From positions 1 through 64,000 of the forward strand of contig JAJYTF010000003.1 in assembly GCA_021793155.1 (NCBI GenBank): a stretch of 64,000 nt of DNA, written 5' to 3'. The DNA comes from Pseudomonadota bacterium. Lineage in GTDB: Bacteria; Pseudomonadota; Alphaproteobacteria; Rhodospirillales; Magnetospirillaceae. The stretch's first letter is position 1. Every line of letters starts with the position of its first letter. The notes under the pieces are model-generated. The model saw only the letters and a program-made list of their open reading frames with translations, made no database searches and had not been told where the DNA came from. Positions 20,569 through 29,306 of the stretch are shown here, in pieces. Position numbers and translations under genes: made by a program.

Positions 20569-20664
20569 GGGAGACTGGTCGACGACCCGGACCGAAAATC
20601 GTTACGGCTGCTTCCTTCCGGACCTGACCGGGTTGGCGACGAGCCCGTCCACCGCCAGTCTCCC
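20569..20664 (-). ncRNA. ffs: Signal recognition particle RNA (4.5S, small bacterial type)
   Basis: On the minus strand the 96-nt segment contains the near-universal SRP domain IV signature GTCAGGTCCGGAAGGAAGCA, followed by GCCG. Its ends GGGAGACTGG and CCAGTCTCCC pair perfectly to close the rod. It binds Ffh and targets nascent membrane proteins. It lies 19 bp upstream of the dnaX start with no terminator between, so a shared precursor transcript is possible. Confidence 0.96.
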
Positions 20665-20670
20665 GAGGCG

Positions 20671-20701
20671 AGTATATCAGGCCCCCGGGCGAAAAAGGCA
20701 A
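20671..20701 (-). promoter_or_regulatory. Probable promoter of ffs
   Basis: Reading the minus strand, TTGCCT (20701-20696) and TATACT (20676-20671) resemble -35 and -10 boxes with a 19-bp spacer, ending 6 bp before the SRP RNA 5' end. The spacer is longer than ideal, but the -10 box is good and the distance to the RNA end fits. Confidence 0.55.
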
Positions 20702-20722
20702 GCCGGAAACAGACAATCGATC

Positions 20723-22384
20723 TTAATGGCCCGCTGCGGAATCACCCCCGGCGGTGCCGACCTTGTGCAGGAGGGGGATCAGCATCAGGGCGATACCGAA
20801 GGTCGACGCCATCAGCAGCAGCACATCGCCGAAGGTCAGCACCATCGCCTGGGTCTGCAGGCGCGACGCCACCAGCTTGAGCGCTGCCTTTCCCGCGGCT
20901 TCGCCGAAGGCCGGCTCGAAATGCCGGGTAATCGCGTCAAGCTGCTGGACGGCCGCCAGCCTGGCGTCGGTAATCATCTCGGCCAGGCGCAACTGGTGCA
21001 GCTTGGACCGGTCGATGATCAGTGTGTTGATGGTGGCAAGCCCGATGGCACCGCCCAGGTTGCGCATGAGGTTGTAGAGGCCGCTGGCGTTCTGCACCTC
21101 GTCGGGCGGCAGCAGCCCCAAAGCCAGCTGGTTGATCGGCACGAAGCAGAGCATCAGCGACAGGCCGCGGACCGCCTGGGGCAGGAACAGATCCCAATAG
21201 CCCCAGTCGGAGGTCAGGCCGCTGTTCAGGTACAGTCCGCCACCGAACAGCCCCAGGCCCATGGCCAGCATCAGGCGCAGGTCCAGCCTTTTCGACAGAG
21301 CACCGGCGATCGGAGCCGAGGCGAACTGGAACAGGCCGGTCACCATCATGACGATGCCGATCTCGAGCGAGTCATACTGTTTTACCCGCCCCAGATAGAG
21401 GGGAACCACGTAGACCGAACCATAGAGTCCGACGCCGATGATGAAGCTGAAGATGCAGCCGAACAGGAAATTGCGGTCCTTGAAGGCGTAGAGGTCGACC
21501 ACCGGGTTGCGGACGGTCAGCTCGCGCCACAGCATCAGCACGAAGCCCAGCGCCGAGGCGATTGCCGCCGTCCGGATGGCTTCGTCCTCGAACCAGTCGT
21601 TGATCGGGCCTTCCTCCAGTACATATTCGAGACAGCCGAGGAACAGCGCGACGAACAGAATGCCCGGCAGGTCGAACCCCTTCAACATTTCCGGCCGGGG
21701 TTTGTCGATGCGGACGAAGACCAGCACCAGGATCGCCACCACGATGCCCGGCAGCACATTGACCAGGAACAGCCAATGCCAGCTGAAGGCCTGGGTCAGC
21801 CAGCCGCCCACCGTCGGCCCGATGGTCGGCGCAAGCGTGGCGGTGAGCCCCATCAGCACGGAAATCTGCGCCCGCCTGGCCGGCGGGAACAGGATGAAGC
21901 TGGTGGCGAAGGCCGTGGGAATCATGGCGCCGCCCAGGAATCCTTGCAGCGCCCGGAAGGCGATCATCGAATTGGTGTCCCAGGCGAAGGCGCAGGCCAC
22001 GCTCATCAGAGTGAACGTGGTCGCCGAGGCAAGGAACAGCCAACGCGTGGACATGACCCGGGCCAGCCAGCCCGACAACGGGATCATGATCACCTCGGCG
22101 ATCAGATAGGCGGTCTGCACCCAGCTGATCTCGTCCTGGCTGGCGCTGATGCCGGCCTGGATCTCGGCCAGCGAACTGGCGACGATCTGGATGTCGAGGA
22201 TGGCCATGAACATGCCCACCACCATCGCCATGAAGCCGATCCAGTCGCGGACCGAAACGACCCATTCGACGGGACGTGGAGGGAGGTCTTGAACGGGCGT
22301 CTCCGGCTGGATCTCGGCCGGCCCGGCGCTGGCGCCCCGCCGGACGTTCGGCCGAAAACGATCGAGTCGGTTGAGAGCGGTCAT
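20723..22384 (-). CDS. emrB: EmrB/QacA-type (DHA2, 14-helix) MFS drug efflux transporter
   Basis: A 553-residue polytopic protein of the DHA2 family. VGMFMAILDIQIVASSLAEI near the first helix is the family motif for drug:proton antiporters, and motif A-type loops (GWLARVMSTRW) follow helix 2. With the adjacent EmrA-like membrane fusion protein it should form a tripartite efflux pump across both membranes. The ATG at 22384 (MTALNRLDRF) is chosen because the longer frame runs into emrA; the gap to the emrA stop is 1 bp. Confidence 0.93.
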   Translation of the reverse strand: MTALNRLDRFRPNVRRGASAGPAEIQPETPVQDLPPRPVEWVVSVRDWIGFMAMVVGMFMAILDIQIVASSLAEIQAGISASQDEISWVQTAYLIAEVIMIPLSGWLARVMSTRWLFLASATTFTLMSVACAFAWDTNSMIAFRALQGFLGGAMIPTAFATSFILFPPARRAQISVLMGLTATLAPTIGPTVGGWLTQAFSWHWLFLVNVLPGIVVAILVLVFVRIDKPRPEMLKGFDLPGILFVALFLGCLEYVLEEGPINDWFEDEAIRTAAIASALGFVLMLWRELTVRNPVVDLYAFKDRNFLFGCIFSFIIGVGLYGSVYVVPLYLGRVKQYDSLEIGIVMMVTGLFQFASAPIAGALSKRLDLRLMLAMGLGLFGGGLYLNSGLTSDWGYWDLFLPQAVRGLSLMLCFVPINQLALGLLPPDEVQNASGLYNLMRNLGGAIGLATINTLIIDRSKLHQLRLAEMITDARLAAVQQLDAITRHFEPAFGEAAGKAALKLVASRLQTQAMVLTFGDVLLLMASTFGIALMLIPLLHKVGTAGGDSAAGH

Positions 22385-22385
22385 G

Positions 22386-23462
22386 CTACGGAGCTCGCGC
22401 CACCCGGGGGCCGGCAACCGTCGACCTGTCTTCGTGGTCCGGGCGGGTTTCCACGGCCACCACCGCACTCATCCCGGGGCGGAGCCGGCCGGCAAGCGGA
22501 TTTCCCGCATTGATGACGATCTTCACCGGGATCCGCTGGACCACCTTAGTGAAGTTGCCGGTCGCGTTGTCCGGCGGCAGCAGGCTGAATTTCGCGCCGC
22601 TGGCCGGCGCCAGACTGTCGACATGGCCGCTCAGCGTCTGGCCGGGAAACGAGTCTACCGTGATGCTCACGGCCTGGCCGGTCTGCATGCGGTCGACCTG
22701 GGTTTCCTTGAAATTGGCCTCGACCCAGACGTCATCCACCGGCACGACCACCATCAGCGGCGATCCCGGCCGGACGAATTCGCCCATTTGGGCCGAGCGG
22801 TCGCCCACCATCCCATCGACCGGCGCGGTGACCACCGTGTGTTCCAGGTCCAGGCGCGCTTCGGCCAGTTGGGCACGGGCCTGGTCCAGTTGCGCCTGCG
22901 CCATGCGGCGCTCGCTCTCCAACACCGCCAGTTGTCGCCGCGCCGCGTCGGCATTGGCTTCGGCGGCGCGCAGCCCGGCATCGGCCTTGGTGGCGTCCGC
23001 CTCGCTGGTATCGAGGCGCTGCCGGCTGACGGCACCGCCCTGCAACATGGCTTCGGCCCGCCGCAAATCCGCTTGCGAAAGCCGCTTTTCGGCCGACGCG
23101 CCGGCGATCTGTGCCTCGGCGGCGATGATCGACGCCTTTTGCAGAGCCGTGCGCGCCTCCAGATTGTCCAGCGCCGCCTCGCGCGCCGCCACGGCGGCCT
23201 GGGCCTCTTCGGCCCTGGCGCGATAGTCGCGGTCATCGATGCGCACCAGCACCGTGCCCTTGCGCACCAGCTGGTTGTCGCCGACTTCGACCGCCGCGAT
23301 ATACCCTCCGACCTGGGGGCTGATCGGCGTCATGTCGCTGTGCAGATAGGCGTCGTCGGTGCGTTCCTGCCAGCGCCACTCGTTCATCCACCGGTAGGAG
23401 ACGAAGGCTGCACCGACCATCATCCCGGTGCCTATAAGTGCGAGTAACGCGCGCTTTTTCAT
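22386..23462 (-). CDS. emrA: EmrA-type HlyD-family membrane fusion protein
   Basis: A 358-residue periplasmic adaptor. One N-terminal helix (LLALIGTGMMVGAAFVSY, residues 5-22), then DDAYLHSDMTPISPQVGGYI, the typical EmrA/HlyD biotinyl-lipoyl half, then an alanine/glutamate-rich coiled-coil hairpin (about 90-195), the second lipoyl half (VVTAPVDGMVGDRSAQMGEF) and the beta-barrel. The start MKKRALLALIG at 23462 places the anchor at the N-terminus; upstream in-frame residues extend into the divergent promoter region. Confidence 0.93.
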   Translation of the reverse strand: MKKRALLALIGTGMMVGAAFVSYRWMNEWRWQERTDDAYLHSDMTPISPQVGGYIAAVEVGDNQLVRKGTVLVRIDDRDYRARAEEAQAAVAAREAALDNLEARTALQKASIIAAEAQIAGASAEKRLSQADLRRAEAMLQGGAVSRQRLDTSEADATKADAGLRAAEANADAARRQLAVLESERRMAQAQLDQARAQLAEARLDLEHTVVTAPVDGMVGDRSAQMGEFVRPGSPLMVVVPVDDVWVEANFKETQVDRMQTGQAVSITVDSFPGQTLSGHVDSLAPASGAKFSLLPPDNATGNFTKVVQRIPVKIVINAGNPLAGRLRPGMSAVVAVETRPDHEDRSTVAGPRVARAP

Positions 23463-23503
23463 GGCATTATCCACGCTGCCGACAGGGTTGCATAATTGAA
23501 CTG

Positions 23504-23529
23504 TACGGTTTAGTTTATAGCTATCCGTA
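23504..23529. promoter_or_regulatory. Candidate TetR-family operator between emrA and tetR
   Basis: The 82-bp gap between the divergent emrA and tetR starts is AT-rich and holds the inverted pair TACGG (23504-23508) and CCGTA (23525-23529) around a 16-bp centre. Placement suits a repressor controlling both directions. Which bases are contacted is inference. Confidence 0.45.
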
Positions 23530-23544
23530 ACCGAGAGGTCAAGC

Positions 23545-24180
23545 ATGGCCAGACCGAAAAAAAATGTCGCCTGCATGGGCGACGCGCCACTGACCAAAGC
23601 CGAATGCATCCTGGTCGCGGCTCGGCAGGTCTTTCTCGAGGCGGGCTATGCGGCGGCCAGCATGGATGCGGTGGCGGCGCGCGCAAATGTGTCGAAGGCG
23701 ACCATCTATGCCCATTTCGAAAACAAGCGGAGCCTGTTCGAAGCGGTGATCAGCGGCCGCTGCGAAGAGACATTCGCCAATATCGGCGTACCTGAGGATT
23801 ACACCGACGCGCGGCAGGCGCTCACGCACCTGGCCGAACATTTCCTTGGCCTGCTGCTGGCCCCCGAGGCTTTGGCCATCCATCGCGTGGTGCTGGGGGA
23901 ATCACCACGGCTTCCGGAGGTGGGTGAGGCGTTCTACGCCGCGGGACCTGTGCGCGCCCACCGGCTGATCGACCATCTGCTGATGGATCTGACCCGCCGC
24001 GGCCTGCTGGCCGTGCCGGATCAGGAAATTCCGATTGCCGGCGACCTGTTTCTCGCCATGCTGAAATGCGATCTGCACACCCGCGCTCTGCTTCTGCTGC
24101 CACCCAGCAAATACAGCATCCAGATGATCGCCAAGGTGGCGGTAGATATGTTCCTGGCCCGCTATGGTGTGAAGGGGTAG
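23545..24180 (+). CDS. TetR/AcrR-family transcriptional regulator
   Basis: A 211-residue regulator with an N-terminal TetR helix-turn-helix: ILVAARQVFLEAGYAAASMD at about 22-41 and ANVSKATIYAHFENKRSLFE at about 47-66. The C-terminal ligand domain is of the AcrR C-terminal type. It is divergent from emrAB, the usual arrangement for a local repressor of an efflux pump. It ends in a hairpin shared with convergent arsM. Confidence 0.92.
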   Translation: MARPKKNVACMGDAPLTKAECILVAARQVFLEAGYAAASMDAVAARANVSKATIYAHFENKRSLFEAVISGRCEETFANIGVPEDYTDARQALTHLAEHFLGLLLAPEALAIHRVVLGESPRLPEVGEAFYAAGPVRAHRLIDHLLMDLTRRGLLAVPDQEIPIAGDLFLAMLKCDLHTRALLLLPPSKYSIQMIAKVAVDMFLARYGVKG

Positions 24181-24181
24181 C

Positions 24182-24197
24182 GAAGCCTCAAGGCTTC
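24182..24197. terminator. Bidirectional hairpin between tetR and arsM
   Basis: GAAGCCTCAAGGCTTC is a perfect palindrome in the 7-bp gap between the convergent tetR and arsM stops and reaches into the arsM stop codon. It could act as a terminator in either direction, though no T-run follows. Confidence 0.45.
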
Positions 24198-24982
24198 AGT
24201 CCGGTAATCATCGCCGACAGAACGAAACTCTCGATACCGCTGCCCGGGGCCCAGTCCTTGATGAACTCCCGGCTCTCGGGGTTGATCTCGACCCGGACGT
24301 CGATGAAACCTGCGTCACTCAGCCAGCGTTCGATGTCGCCGGACGACGCCGCGCCGGTGACGCAGCCACAGAGAAGTTCACGGTCGGCGGCAAGCCTGTC
24401 GGGAAGCGGCACGACGTTTACCACATCGGAGATGGCAATCCGCCCACCCCGCTTCAGCACACGGAAGGCCTCGCGAAAGACCTGAGGCTTGTCCGGAGAC
24501 AAATTGACCACGCAGTTCGAGATGACGACGTCCACCGTATTGTCGGCGACGGGAAGATGCTCGATTTCGCCAAGCCGGAACTCAATGTTCGCGGCCCCCA
24601 TCTTGGCCACGTTCCCGCGAGCCTTGCCCAACATTTCATGGGTCATGTCGACACCGATGACCCGACCTTGCGGTCCGACCTGCCGCGCTGCAAGGAAGCA
24701 ATCGAAGCCCGCCCCGCTGCCCAGATCGACGACTGTTTCTCCGGGCTTCAGGCCGGCAATGCCCTGCGGGTTGCCACAACCGAGGCCGAGGTTGGCCCCG
24801 CTCGGAGCGGCGGCAATTTCGGCATCGCTATAGCCCATGCGGCGTGACATCTGCTCGGCCGGCGGGGCCTCGCCCGATCCGCAGCAGGGCGACGCGGGCG
24901 CGCAGCAACCGGAATTGCCGCCGTCCCGGGCGATCGTTCCATAGCGGTGGCGAACAAGGTCTTTGACGTCGGACTTTTCCAT
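24188..24982 (-). CDS. arsM: Arsenite S-adenosylmethionine methyltransferase
   Basis: A 264-residue enzyme that methylates As(III), giving volatile or less retained species. The SAM site is VVDLGSGAGFDCFLAARQ at about 84-101. The As(III)-binding cysteines of the family are present at C69 (GLGCGNP), C157 (ISNCVVNLSPDK) and C205/C207 (LLCGCVTG). Extra cysteine pairs occur in the N-terminus (GCCAPASPCCG, 26-34). It is the last gene of the ars operon, 16 bp after acr3. Confidence 0.95.
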   Translation of the reverse strand: MEKSDVKDLVRHRYGTIARDGGNSGCCAPASPCCGSGEAPPAEQMSRRMGYSDAEIAAAPSGANLGLGCGNPQGIAGLKPGETVVDLGSGAGFDCFLAARQVGPQGRVIGVDMTHEMLGKARGNVAKMGAANIEFRLGEIEHLPVADNTVDVVISNCVVNLSPDKPQVFREAFRVLKRGGRIAISDVVNVVPLPDRLAADRELLCGCVTGAASSGDIERWLSDAGFIDVRVEINPESREFIKDWAPGSGIESFVLSAMITGLKP

Positions 24983-24998
24983 GCCGCTGCCTCCGAAT

Positions 24999-26069
24999 TC
25001 ACGCTTTTCGTTCGTACCAGCCCTTCGACGCGTTGACGATCCGCACCACCGACAACATCACCGGCACCTCGATCAGCACGCCCACCACGGTAGCCAGCGC
25101 CGCCCCGGATTGGAAACCGAACAGGCTGATGGCGGCGGCGACCGCCAGTTCGAAGAAATTGCTGGCGCCGATCAACGCCGACGGACCGGCGACACAATGG
25201 GCAACGCCCAGCTTCTTATTCAGTAGATAGGCCAAGCCCGAGTTGAAATAGACCTGAATGGTGATCGGCACCGCCAACAGCAGGATGACCATCGGTTGGG
25301 TAAGGATCTGTTCGCCCTGAAAGCCGAACAGCAGGACCAGAGTGGCCAGAAGCGCCCCCAGCGATACGGGCCCCAACCACGCCAGAGTGTTGGCCAGAGC
25401 CCGCGGCCCCTGCGCCAGCAGCGCCCGCCGCCAAAGCTGGGACAGAATGACCGGCACCACGATGTACAGCGCCACGGACAGCAGCAAGGTATCCCAGGGC
25501 ACGGTGATCGAGGACAGGCCAAGCAGCAGGCCGACGATGGGGGCGAAGGCGAAGACCATGATCAGGTCGTTCAGCGCCACCTGCGACAGGGTGAAGTGCG
25601 GCTCGCCGTCCGAAAGATTGGACCAGACGAACACCATGGCGGTGCAAGGTGCGGCAGCCAGAAGGATGAGGCCGGCGATATAGCTGTCGATCTGGCCGGC
25701 CGGCAGCCATGAGCGGAACAGCGTGCCGACGAACAGCCAGCCGAGCGCCGCCATGGAGAACGGCTTGACCGCCCAGTTGATGAACAAGGTGACGCCGATG
25801 CCCTTCCAGTGCTCCTTTACCTGGTGCAGGGCGCCGAAATCGATCTTCAGCAGCATGGGAATGATCATCAGCCAGATCAGTACGGCCACCGGCAGGTTGA
25901 CCTTGGCCAGTTCCATGCGGCCGACCGCATGGAACGGCGCCGGCAGGAAATGACCCAGCGCCACGCCCGCGGCAATGCACAGCGCCACCCACAGCGACAG
26001 GTAGCGCTCGAACGGGCCCATGGGCGCCCTGGCAGCGGCCTTGGCTGTGACTTCGCACTGCGCCGACAT
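24999..26069 (-). CDS. acr3: ACR3-family arsenite efflux permease
   Basis: A 356-residue, ten-helix carrier that extrudes arsenite. The conserved cysteine C142 in LAAAPCTAMVFVWSNLSDG (helix 4) and the TLSQVALNDL segment are diagnostic of Acr3, not ArsB. The start at 26069 has GGGAG 8 nt upstream and overlaps the arsC stop by one base. It carries out the product of the reductases encoded just upstream. Confidence 0.95.
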   Translation of the reverse strand: MSAQCEVTAKAAARAPMGPFERYLSLWVALCIAAGVALGHFLPAPFHAVGRMELAKVNLPVAVLIWLMIIPMLLKIDFGALHQVKEHWKGIGVTLFINWAVKPFSMAALGWLFVGTLFRSWLPAGQIDSYIAGLILLAAAPCTAMVFVWSNLSDGEPHFTLSQVALNDLIMVFAFAPIVGLLLGLSSITVPWDTLLLSVALYIVVPVILSQLWRRALLAQGPRALANTLAWLGPVSLGALLATLVLLFGFQGEQILTQPMVILLLAVPITIQVYFNSGLAYLLNKKLGVAHCVAGPSALIGASNFFELAVAAAISLFGFQSGAALATVVGVLIEVPVMLSVVRIVNASKGWYERKA

Positions 26070-26527
26070 CACAATTCTCCCGCCCGCTGGGGTCCAAACT
26101 CGATCAGCCGGCGGATCCAGGCCTCGACCATAGCGTACACTTGCCGGAACACCGCCAGCCGTTCCTGCTCGCTTCCATGGGCGGCAGCAGGATCGGGAAA
26201 GCCCATGTGAATCTTTGCCGGATGCCCCGGCCAGACGGGGCAGACCTCGCCGGCGGCGTTGTCGCAGACGGTAATGACCAGATCCATGCACGGGGCGTCC
26301 GGGCGGACGAACTCGTCCCAGGATTTCGAGCGCAGCCCCTCGACCGCATGCCCCTTTTCCTTCAGCACTTCGAGGGTCAGCGGATTGACCTTGCCAGTGG
26401 GATGGCTGCCGGCGCTGTAGGCCTTCCACCGGCCGGCGCCGAGATCGTTGATCAGCACTTCGGCCAGCACGCTGCGGGCGCTGTTGCCGGTACACAGAAC
26501 GAGAACGTTGACGGGCTTTTTGGCCAT
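26069..26527 (-). CDS. arsC: Arsenate reductase, thioredoxin-coupled (LMW-phosphatase type), copy 1
   Basis: A 152-residue reductase of the low-molecular-weight phosphatase fold. The P-loop CTGNSARS begins at C12. C88 and C96 in TVCDNAAGEVCPVW supply the relay cysteines of the thioredoxin-coupled class. It converts arsenate to arsenite for export by the adjacent Acr3. It is about 50 percent identical by eye to the next gene, so the pair probably arose by duplication. Confidence 0.94.
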   Translation of the reverse strand: MAKKPVNVLVLCTGNSARSVLAEVLINDLGAGRWKAYSAGSHPTGKVNPLTLEVLKEKGHAVEGLRSKSWDEFVRPDAPCMDLVITVCDNAAGEVCPVWPGHPAKIHMGFPDPAAAHGSEQERLAVFRQVYAMVEAWIRRLIEFGPQRAGEL

Positions 26528-26542
26528 GATAGTCGCGTATTC

Positions 26543-27046
26543 CTATTCCCTGGGGGTCTTTCCGATTTCGTCGAGGCGTTTCTGCAGCGACAGGCGATCC
26601 AGCGCCTCGATGCGCAGATTGCTGAAGATGCTGATGCGGTTGTAAAGCATCCGCATGACATCGGCGCAGAACAGGGCCTTCTCCACCGGCGCCCCTTCAA
26701 AGGCGGCAGGATCGGGCACGCCCCAATGGGCGGTCATCGGTTGGCCCGGCCAACTGGGACAGACCTCGCCGACGGCGTTGTCGCAGACGGTGAAGACGAA
26801 ATCGAGCGGCGGAGCGCCCACCTGGGCGAACTCGTCCCACGACTTCGATCGCAGGTCCTTGGTCGGGTAGTTGGATTTTGTCAGCAGGTCGAGCACGGCC
26901 GGCTCGATGAACCCGCGGGGATGGCTGCCCGCGCTATAGGCCCGAAACCGGCCGCCGACCTCACGATTGAGGATGCACTCGGCCATGATGCTGCGCGCCG
27001 AATTGCCGGTGCACAGAAACAGCACGTTGTAGCTTTTCTCGCTCAC
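26543..27046 (-). CDS. arsC: Arsenate reductase, thioredoxin-coupled type, copy 2
   Basis: A 167-residue paralogue of the adjacent reductase with the same three cysteines: C12 in CTGNSARS, and C88 and C96 in TVCDNAVGEVCPSW. Compared with copy 1 it has a longer C-terminus (FSNLRIEALDRLSLQKRLDE). Its start overlaps the arsR stop as ATGA, so it is the first structural gene of the operon. Confidence 0.93.
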   Translation of the reverse strand: MSEKSYNVLFLCTGNSARSIMAECILNREVGGRFRAYSAGSHPRGFIEPAVLDLLTKSNYPTKDLRSKSWDEFAQVGAPPLDFVFTVCDNAVGEVCPSWPGQPMTAHWGVPDPAAFEGAPVEKALFCADVMRMLYNRISIFSNLRIEALDRLSLQKRLDEIGKTPRE

Positions 27047-27465
27047 GGTGCCCCCCCATAGCAGGTCGTCGCTTCACCGGCCTGAACATCCGGAGACAGG
27101 GCGGCGCGCCCCTGGTCGCAGAGGACGGGCAGCGGCACGGCGTTGACCTTGGCCAGCATTCGGCAGTCCTCGGCGATGGTCGGATCGCCGTCGAGCGACG
27201 TGGCGAGCAGGGCGAGAAACCGTGGCGCGTAGGGGTTGAGCTCCCTCTCCGCCAAGCGGTAGTAAACCCATTTGCCATCCCGGCGCTGCTGCAGCAAACC
27301 GGCCGCCTTCAGAGCCGCCAGATGCTTCGACACGGTGGCAGGAGCCAAGCCGAGCACCGTCGTGATCTGACAGACGCACAACTCACCACCCTGCAGCAGT
27401 TTCAGGATACGCACCCGGCTGGGATCGGCCACCGCTCGGGCGACAGTCTCGAATGTCTCAAGCAT
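27043..27465 (-). CDS. arsR: ArsR-family arsenic-responsive repressor
   Basis: A 140-residue winged-helix repressor. The metalloid site ELCVCQIT (C30, C32) lies at the start of the recognition region, followed by LAPATVSKHLAALKAAGLL, the DNA-binding helix. As(III) binding should release the operator and induce arsC2-arsC1-acr3-arsM. The C-terminus holds additional cysteines of unknown role. The operator-like palindrome sits just upstream of its start. Confidence 0.93.
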   Translation of the reverse strand: MLETFETVARAVADPSRVRILKLLQGGELCVCQITTVLGLAPATVSKHLAALKAAGLLQQRRDGKWVYYRLAERELNPYAPRFLALLATSLDGDPTIAEDCRMLAKVNAVPLPVLCDQGRAALSPDVQAGEATTCYGGAP

Positions 27466-27482
27466 GGACAGACGCTACTATT

Positions 27483-27502
27483 ATTTCGCTGAATGACGAA
27501 AT
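27483..27502. promoter_or_regulatory. Candidate ArsR operator
   Basis: The inverted repeat ATTTCG (27483-27488) and CGAAAT (27497-27502) with an 8-bp centre lies 18-37 bp upstream of the arsR start in an AT-rich stretch. Position and symmetry suit autoregulation of the ars operon. Confidence 0.6.
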
Positions 27503-27553
27503 GATATATTTGTTACGGCCGGTGGCGCAAGGGCGAGGCGCCGGACCAGGCGC

Positions 27554-28426
27554 TCAATCCGCCGTCAGTTGCGCCTTGTAGCGGTAGGGATGGGCCGGAT
27601 AGACGCCGAGGATGCGCACCTCGCGCGAAAAGAAATCCAATTCCTCCATGGCCAGGCGGACATTGGCTTCTTCCGGATGACCTTCGATGTCGGCATAGAA
27701 CTGGGTAGCGGAGAAACCGCCGCCGATCTGGTAGCTCTCCAGCTTGGTCATGTTGACGCCGTTGGTGGCAAACCCCCCCAGCGCTTTGTAAAGCGCCGCC
27801 GGCACGTTGCGCACGCGGAAGATGAAGGTGGTGACGCAAGGCCCGTGGCGGGGATCGGGGTTGACCGCCTGGCGCGACATGACCAGGAAGCGCGTGGTGT
27901 TGTGCTCGGCGTCCTCGATATTGGCCGCCAGTGACTCCAGGCCATAGATCCGGCCGGCCAGTTCCGAGGCGATTGCGGCCACCGTCTTGTCCCCCCGGGC
28001 GGCCACCTCGGCGGCGGAGCCGGCCGTGTCCGCCGCAACCACCGGCTTCAGGCCGTGGATCCTGAGGAAATTGCGGCATTGGCCCAGGGCATGGACATGG
28101 CTGCGCACGGCCCTGATGTCCTCGATGCGTGTCCCCTTCACCGCCAGCAGGTGATGGTTCACCCGGGCGAAGAACTCGCCGATGATGTGCAGGCGGGACG
28201 CCGGCATCAGGTAGTGAATGTCGGCCACCCGCCCGGCCACCGAGTTCTCGATGGGAATCATCGCCAGGCGCGCCTTGCCGTCCACGACGGCGGCGAAAGC
28301 ATCTTCGAACGACGGGCAAGGCAACGGCGCCATCTCGGGATAGGCGATGGTGCAGGCCAGGTGCGAATAGGCGCCAGGCTCTCCCTGGAAGGCGATGGTG
28401 CGGTCGGGATTTGCGATTTCCGCCAT
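27554..28426 (-). CDS. pheA: Prephenate dehydratase with ACT domain
   Basis: A 290-residue enzyme converting prephenate to phenylpyruvate in phenylalanine synthesis. The periplasmic-binding-like catalytic domain starts IAFQGEPGAYSHLA at 11-24; IPIENSVAGRVADIHYL is near 57 and the catalytic TRF motif (NTTRFLVMSR) near 175. A C-terminal ACT domain (about 195-280), with KLESYQIGGGFSATQFYAD, should bind phenylalanine for feedback inhibition. No chorismate mutase domain is attached. kdsB follows upstream on the same strand. Confidence 0.95.
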   Translation of the reverse strand: MAEIANPDRTIAFQGEPGAYSHLACTIAYPEMAPLPCPSFEDAFAAVVDGKARLAMIPIENSVAGRVADIHYLMPASRLHIIGEFFARVNHHLLAVKGTRIEDIRAVRSHVHALGQCRNFLRIHGLKPVVAADTAGSAAEVAARGDKTVAAIASELAGRIYGLESLAANIEDAEHNTTRFLVMSRQAVNPDPRHGPCVTTFIFRVRNVPAALYKALGGFATNGVNMTKLESYQIGGGFSATQFYADIEGHPEEANVRLAMEELDFFSREVRILGVYPAHPYRYKAQLTAD

Positions 28427-28449
28427 GGTGATGCGAGCCTGATTCGAAG

Positions 28450-29190
28450 TTAATGCAGCCGGGCCAGGATCTGGCGGGCCCGTTCAAGGTCAGCCGGCGT
28501 GTCGACGCCCAGGGGAAGGGTGTCGACCAGCGTGGCGTCCACACGCATGCCGTTTTCCAGCGCCCGCAGAACTTCCAGGCGCTCGCGCTTCTCCAGCACG
28601 CCTTGCGGCAAGGCAACGACGCGGGCCAACGACGACCGGCGATAGGCGAAAACGGCGATATGGTGATAGAGTGGCCCATCCCCCGCCGGGACGGTCGACC
28701 GGCTGAAGTACAGGGCCCGGCCGACCCGGCGCCGTTCGGCGAGGGCGACCACCACCTTGACCACGTTGGGGTTATGCCGGTTGGCCTCGTCCGTCAGTTC
28801 GACCATGGCAGTGGCGATGTCGACCGCCGCGTCCTCGAGCGGTCCAACGACGGCGCGGATGGCCGCCGGCGCAATGGCCGGCAAGTCGCCGTGCAGATTG
28901 ATCACGGCGTCGAAATTGCCTTCGGGATCGAATTTTTCCAGCGCCTCGAACACCCGGTCGGCCCCCGAGGGGTGGTCGGGACGAGTCAGGATGGCGTTGC
29001 CACCCGCCTTGGTCACTGCATCGGCGATCATCTGTTCGGCACAGGCCACCACCACCGGTCCGACAGCGGCGGCGACGGCGCGCCGCCACACATGGACGAT
29101 CATCGGCTCGCCATGGATATCGGCCAGCGGCTTGCCCGGCAGGCGGTGGGCATGCAGGCGCGCGGGAATGATGACGACGGGGTTCAGCAT
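28450..29190 (-). CDS. kdsB: 3-deoxy-manno-octulosonate cytidylyltransferase
   Basis: A 246-residue enzyme that makes CMP-Kdo for lipopolysaccharide. The nucleotide-binding N-terminus VVIIPARLHAHRLPGKPLAD matches KdsB; MIVHVWRRA follows, and the mid-region NLHGDLPAI corresponds to the NVQGDEP motif. The start at 29190 (MLNPVVIIPAR) places this motif at the N-terminus; the longer frame has no family similarity. It lies 23 bp before pheA in the same direction. Confidence 0.92.
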   Translation of the reverse strand: MLNPVVIIPARLHAHRLPGKPLADIHGEPMIVHVWRRAVAAAVGPVVVACAEQMIADAVTKAGGNAILTRPDHPSGADRVFEALEKFDPEGNFDAVINLHGDLPAIAPAAIRAVVGPLEDAAVDIATAMVELTDEANRHNPNVVKVVVALAERRRVGRALYFSRSTVPAGDGPLYHHIAVFAYRRSSLARVVALPQGVLEKRERLEVLRALENGMRVDATLVDTLPLGVDTPADLERARQILARLH

Positions 29191-29306
29191 GAGAAGCGGC
29201 AGCCGGCGGGATCTATGAACGGTGACGGCCGTAACCATATATCGGCAGGGGCGGCGGTGGAAACCCCCTTCGCCCGCGACGATCGCTGCGACCACGAGGA
29301 GGCGCC

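Noticed and set aside
20528-22513. A 661-codon plus-strand frame opposite emrB
   Set aside because: It is a shadow with a glutamine/histidine/glutamate-rich composition, crosses the SRP RNA gene and is antisense to a clear DHA2 transporter.
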